In this document: positions 61,701-64,000 of the stretch, one piece after another | Layout: each line of letters opens with the position of its first letter | Numbering within the stretch: the first letter of the stretch is position 1 | Program-made: the position numbers and the translations under genes | Source: Lagopus muta | Lineage: Eukaryota > Chordata > Aves > Galliformes > Phasianidae | NCBI RefSeq assembly: GCF_023343835.1 | Contig: NC_064447.1 | Location: 62,001-126,000 of the forward strand | Direction of reading: 5' to 3' | Length of the DNA stretch: 64,000 nucleotides | Notes under the pieces: generated by a model | Databases searched by the model: none | The model's input: only the letters and a program-made list of their open reading frames with translations | What the model was told of the DNA's origin: nothing

Positions 61701-63770
61701 GGCCCCGCAGAGCCCCACAGCGCCCCGCAGCCCAACGTGGAGCCCACGTGGCCCCACGGAACCCCGCAGAGCTCCGCTCCCCTTAGCCTCCAATAACGCC
61801 CCGCAGAGCCCCACAGCATCCCACAGAAACCCACAGAGCCTCACAGGGCCCCACAGCACCCCACAAAGCCCCACACGTTACACTAGGTGCCCCATATATT
61901 ATGTGGGGCAACCACAGGTACCCATAAATTTCATGGGGCAGCTCCAAACACAGCGGGACGCCCCGCAAGGGATGTCAGGCAGTGCAGAGCTGAGTCTGGG
62001 CGCCCCATAGATTCACTTGGGTAACCCAAGAATTCTATGGAGCGCCCCATAGATTCTGTGGGGCCCTGCTGCGGGGCAGCCCCATAGCACCGTGTGTCAC
62101 GCACGCGGGTGTTGGTCCCACGGAAGCGTTTGATGATTTCGATGACGAATGTCTTCATCTGCCAGAAGTCAAACGCTGCCACGCTTCCGGAGCCGTCCAT
62201 CAGGAACACGATGTCGGAGGACGATGTGGGGCAAGCTGTGGGGCAGGTGGTGGGGCAGGCGGTGGAGTGCAGCAGTTTGGTGAGTCTCATCAAACCCGTC
62301 CCCACCCACAGATCCCACTGAACCCAACGCTGAGTCTTTGCCCCACAGATCCCAATGACAACAGCATTGGATCCTTTCTGCCTCGCGTCTGCCCCATAGA
62401 TGCTATATCTGCCCCATAGATCTCACCAACAACGGCACTGTGTCTTCTCCGCCCCATGTCCACCCCACAGATCCCAGTGACAATGACATTAGGACTTCTG
62501 TGCCCCATCCTGGCCCCACAGAACCCACAGACGACGGTGCTGGGTCTTCTCTACCCCACAGAGCCCCTCTGCCCCACCGCTGCCCCCCACGTGCCCCATA
62601 CCTCGTGGGGTGGTCACTAGGGAGCCATCGAGGAAGCACAACCCCGGAACCTCCGCGTTCTCCCCACACATCCGCTGCGCCATCGGGCCACAGGCCTGCA
62701 CCCCACAGCATCCCACAGAGATCCACAGTGACCCATAGCACTCCATAGAGCCCCACAGCACTCCAGAGAGCCCCACAGTTCCCCATAGAGCCCCCATAGC
62801 ATCCCATAGAGCCCCGGAGAGATCCATAGTGCCCCACAGAGAACCACAGTGACCCATAGCATCTCATAGAGACCAACAGCACCCCACACAGACCCACAGT
62901 GACCCACAGAGACACACAAAGCCCCATAGAACCCATTGGGCTCAATAGACCCCCATAAACCCCATAGTAACCCACAATACCCCACAGAGCTCCACAGCAC
63001 CCATAGAGACCCACAGAACCCCACAGAACCCATAGAGCCCAGCAGACCCCAAACTCCATAGTGACCCATAGCACCCCACAGAGACATAAAGCCTACAGAG
63101 CCTGACAGACACCATAGACCTGTGAGAGCCCCACAGCACCCCATAGCACCCACCAGGAGCTGGGATCCGTTGGCTGCCATGGACATTCCCATTGCCATGG
63201 GACCCGTATCCAGGAGGTCTGTGGGGCAGGGAACCCCATAGCACCCACACTTGTGGAGCAGCTCCAAAACTTGCCAAAGGACTCATGTGTGGGGCAGCAC
63301 CACACCACCCCCTGCCCCATAACCTGCCATTGGGACCCCCTCCGATCTGCCTGATATCTTCCCATAGGACTCATACATTGAGGCCACCCCACAACTTCCC
63401 ACTCGGACCCATACATCAAGGCTGCCCCATAACATCCCATTAAGGTCCACATATAGTACTGCCCCACAACTCCCTCAGGACTCACACATTTGGGGCTGCC
63501 CCACACATGTGAGGCTACCCCACAAACTCCCCATTCAGTTCCACATACTGTGGCTGCCCCACATCCCTCCCCCCTTCCCCGGCCCACCCCACAACTCCCC
63601 ATGAGACACACATTTGAGGCAGCTGCACACCACACCATGTGCCCCACATGTGTGGGGCTGCCCCATAGCTCTCACCACCAACATCTGCATCCCTGCAACT
63701 CTTCTCCCCCACACGGCATCGATAGACACGGCCTCGGCCTCCCAAGTCCAGGGGAGCCCCAACCAGCACC
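49757..63770 (-). CDS. ITGAM-like: Integrin alpha subunit with I domain, CD11b/c/d (alphaM/X/D)-like; 5' end outside window
   Basis: Exons in transcript order: 63770-63676, 63218-63154, 62695-62602, 62235-62105, 61623-61472, 61396-61252, 59937-59787, 59723-59650, 59366-59237, 58773-58628, 58554-58420, 57974-57768, 57609-57479, 57183-57008, 56815-56667, 56583-56452, 55813-55740, 55662-55521, 55088-54987, 54283-54204, 53639-53562, 53253-53085, 51857-51786, 51476-51363, 50649-50563, 50201-50091 and 49972-49757. All have GT/AG borders and all phases match, giving about 1,118 residues. The I domain has the MIDAS parts DGSGS, TQT and VVTDG, and ends KIFAIEG, whose Glu is the internal ligand for the beta I-like domain. 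FG-GAP repeats include [19 protein letters not shown] marks the thigh/calf region. The tail is GFFRR. Partner and role by family: beta2 integrin, leukocyte adhesion and complement or ICAM binding. AlphaL fits less well (VITDG-K-Y-GD and SYRKATALQ are M/X/D-like). Confidence 0.9.
49771..49934 (-). repeat. In-frame 15-bp coding minisatellite in the integrin cytoplasmic tail
   Basis: The plus-strand block CACCGGCCCC recurs every 15 bp, 11 times, with no mismatch. On the minus strand it reads GGGGCCGGTGGCGGC and encodes ten AGGGG pentapeptides between [15 protein letters not shown] and AGAQKE-stop. The unit is five codons long, so changes in copy number keep the frame. A 16-C run (49742-49756 region) lies directly after the stop. 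Confidence 0.95.
51858..53084. repeat. Intron with CCCATAGCAG-type repeats
   Basis: The intron between the WVVGPQ and GCVPAPY exons is filled with degenerate CCCATAGCAGAACCC, CCAGCCCCATAG and GGGGAACCCC motifs. An additional small exon cannot be excluded, but none is recognised. Confidence 0.6.
53672..54200. repeat. GTGTCAC-type intronic minisatellite
   Basis: Imperfect CACTGTGTCACAC and GTGTCACACCATGTCAC motifs occupy nearly the whole intron between the LVFVV and LPVLYS exons. TGTCAC spacing is irregular. Confidence 0.85.
54521..54855. repeat. 39-bp intronic minisatellite, ~8.6 copies
   Basis: The unit contains CACAGCACCCCACAGCATCT, then CATAGAG, then CCCCCTAGATCC. Successive ATCTCA blocks lie exactly 39 bp apart (for example 54534 and 54573). 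Variants are CATAG/CACAG and GAACC/GAGCC. It lies in the intron between 54284 and 54986. Confidence 0.95.
55850..56340. repeat. CCATCCC/TCCATCC pyrimidine-rich intronic repeats
   Basis: Irregular CCATCCCTCCATCC and CCCCACCCCACC motifs in the intron between the VSAA and LPFEKN exons, ending in a CCCACCCCACC run at about 56280-56305. Confidence 0.8.
57195..57470. repeat. GGGATGGG-type intronic repeats
   Basis: G-rich degenerate repeats (GGGTGGGG, GGGAATGGG, GGGATGGG) between the exons at 57008-57183 and 57479-57609. Confidence 0.6.
58036..58340. repeat. (GGGAT)n pentanucleotide array in an intron
   Basis: Near-perfect TGGGA units, purest at about 58130-58215, with GGGGT variants to 58310. Reading frames here are artefacts of the repeat. 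Confidence 0.95.
60530..61215. repeat. TTTGGGG-rich intronic repeat with a long G run
   Basis: Irregular repeats of TTTGGGG, AATTTGGGG and GATTTGGG run through most of the ~1.3-kb intron that separates the VVTDG and FKDPKAV exons of the I domain. A G run of about 16 lies near 60789-60803. There is strong G-quadruplex potential on the plus (non-template) strand. Confidence 0.85.
61680..62095. repeat. CCCCACAGAG/CCCATAG-type intronic repeats
   Basis: Degenerate heptamer-like AGCCCCACAGC and GCCCCATAGATTC motifs between the exons at 61472-61623 and 62105-62235. Confidence 0.75.
62700..63150. repeat. CCCATAG/CCCACAG-type intronic repeats
   Basis: Dense AGCCCCACAGCACCCCATAG-like motifs with no constant longer period. 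They fill the intron between the exons at 62602-62695 and 63154-63218. Confidence 0.8.
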
Positions 63771-64000
63771 CTGTGATGGGAGGATGTGGGGCTCAGTTGG
63801 GTGCTCCATAGATCCCATTGGGTGACCCACAGATTCACTTAGATACCCCTTCAATTCTATAGGGCACCACACAGATTACACTGGGTCCCCACAGACTATG
63901 TGGGGCAGTCATAGAGTCAGCAGGGAGCCCCCTAGGACATATGGGGCGCTCCATAGGTTCCATGGGGCACCACTAAATTCAGTGGGGCACCGCATAGATT
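63219..64000. repeat. Introns upstream of and between the first visible integrin exons
   Basis: Apart from the exon at 63676-63770 the sequence is GGGGCTGCCCCACA and CCCATAGATT-type degenerate repeats. No further exon is recognised in 63771-64000. The signal-peptide and first-blade exons must lie beyond the window. Confidence 0.6.

Overview
The window is nuclear DNA of a bird, most likely a galliform close to chicken. It carries CR1 LINEs with the avian (ATTCTGTG)n tail, an endogenous-retrovirus solo LTR, short introns, strong CpG islands and dense GC-rich minisatellites. That composition suggests a gene-dense GC-rich microchromosome, but the chromosome cannot be named from the sequence.

Region 1 (1-43411) is a head-to-tail tandem array. 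Six full units and a seventh, truncated one are present. The basic unit is about 6.37 kb, and the array continues left of position 1. Each unit holds one 8-exon plus-strand gene with a 211-residue product: an N-terminal coiled coil, one membrane segment, and a 43-residue C-terminal tail resembling TMCO5 (transmembrane and coiled-coil domains 5). All seven gene copies are open and differ by at most three residues. The rest of each unit holds an antisense LTR-like remnant, CR1-tail-derived repeats, a CpG island, a CCCCGT hexanucleotide repeat whose length marks the copy, a CR1 fragment and a pyrimidine tract. Copy 4 alone carries a 517-bp solo LTR flanked by a 5-bp duplication. The array ends at 43411, just at the left edge of the CpG island.

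Region 2 (43412-49374) is repeat-rich: two plus-strand CR1 pieces, G-rich minisatellite, a CpG island, a 31-C run, and a 5'-truncated minus-strand CR1 whose reverse transcriptase frame is uninterrupted for 657 codons.

Region 3 (49375-64000, minus strand) is most of an integrin alpha gene of the CD11b/c/d (alphaM/X/D) type. Twenty-seven exons can be placed, all with GT/AG borders and matching phases. They encode about 1,118 residues from the N-terminal part of the beta-propeller, through an inserted I domain with intact MIDAS motifs, to a transmembrane helix and GFFRR tail. The cytoplasmic tail is extended by a perfect in-frame 15-bp minisatellite encoding ten AGGGG repeats and has no Ser or Thr. 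The first exon(s), with the signal peptide, lie right of 64000. Introns are packed with minisatellites (39-bp, GGGAT, TTTGGGG, GTCAC and CCCATAG-like).

The two gene systems are unrelated in function: a putative coiled-coil membrane protein (the family is germ-cell expressed in mammals) and a leukocyte adhesion receptor subunit. Everything here is read from sequence by eye. Family assignments rest on remembered motifs, not on a database search.
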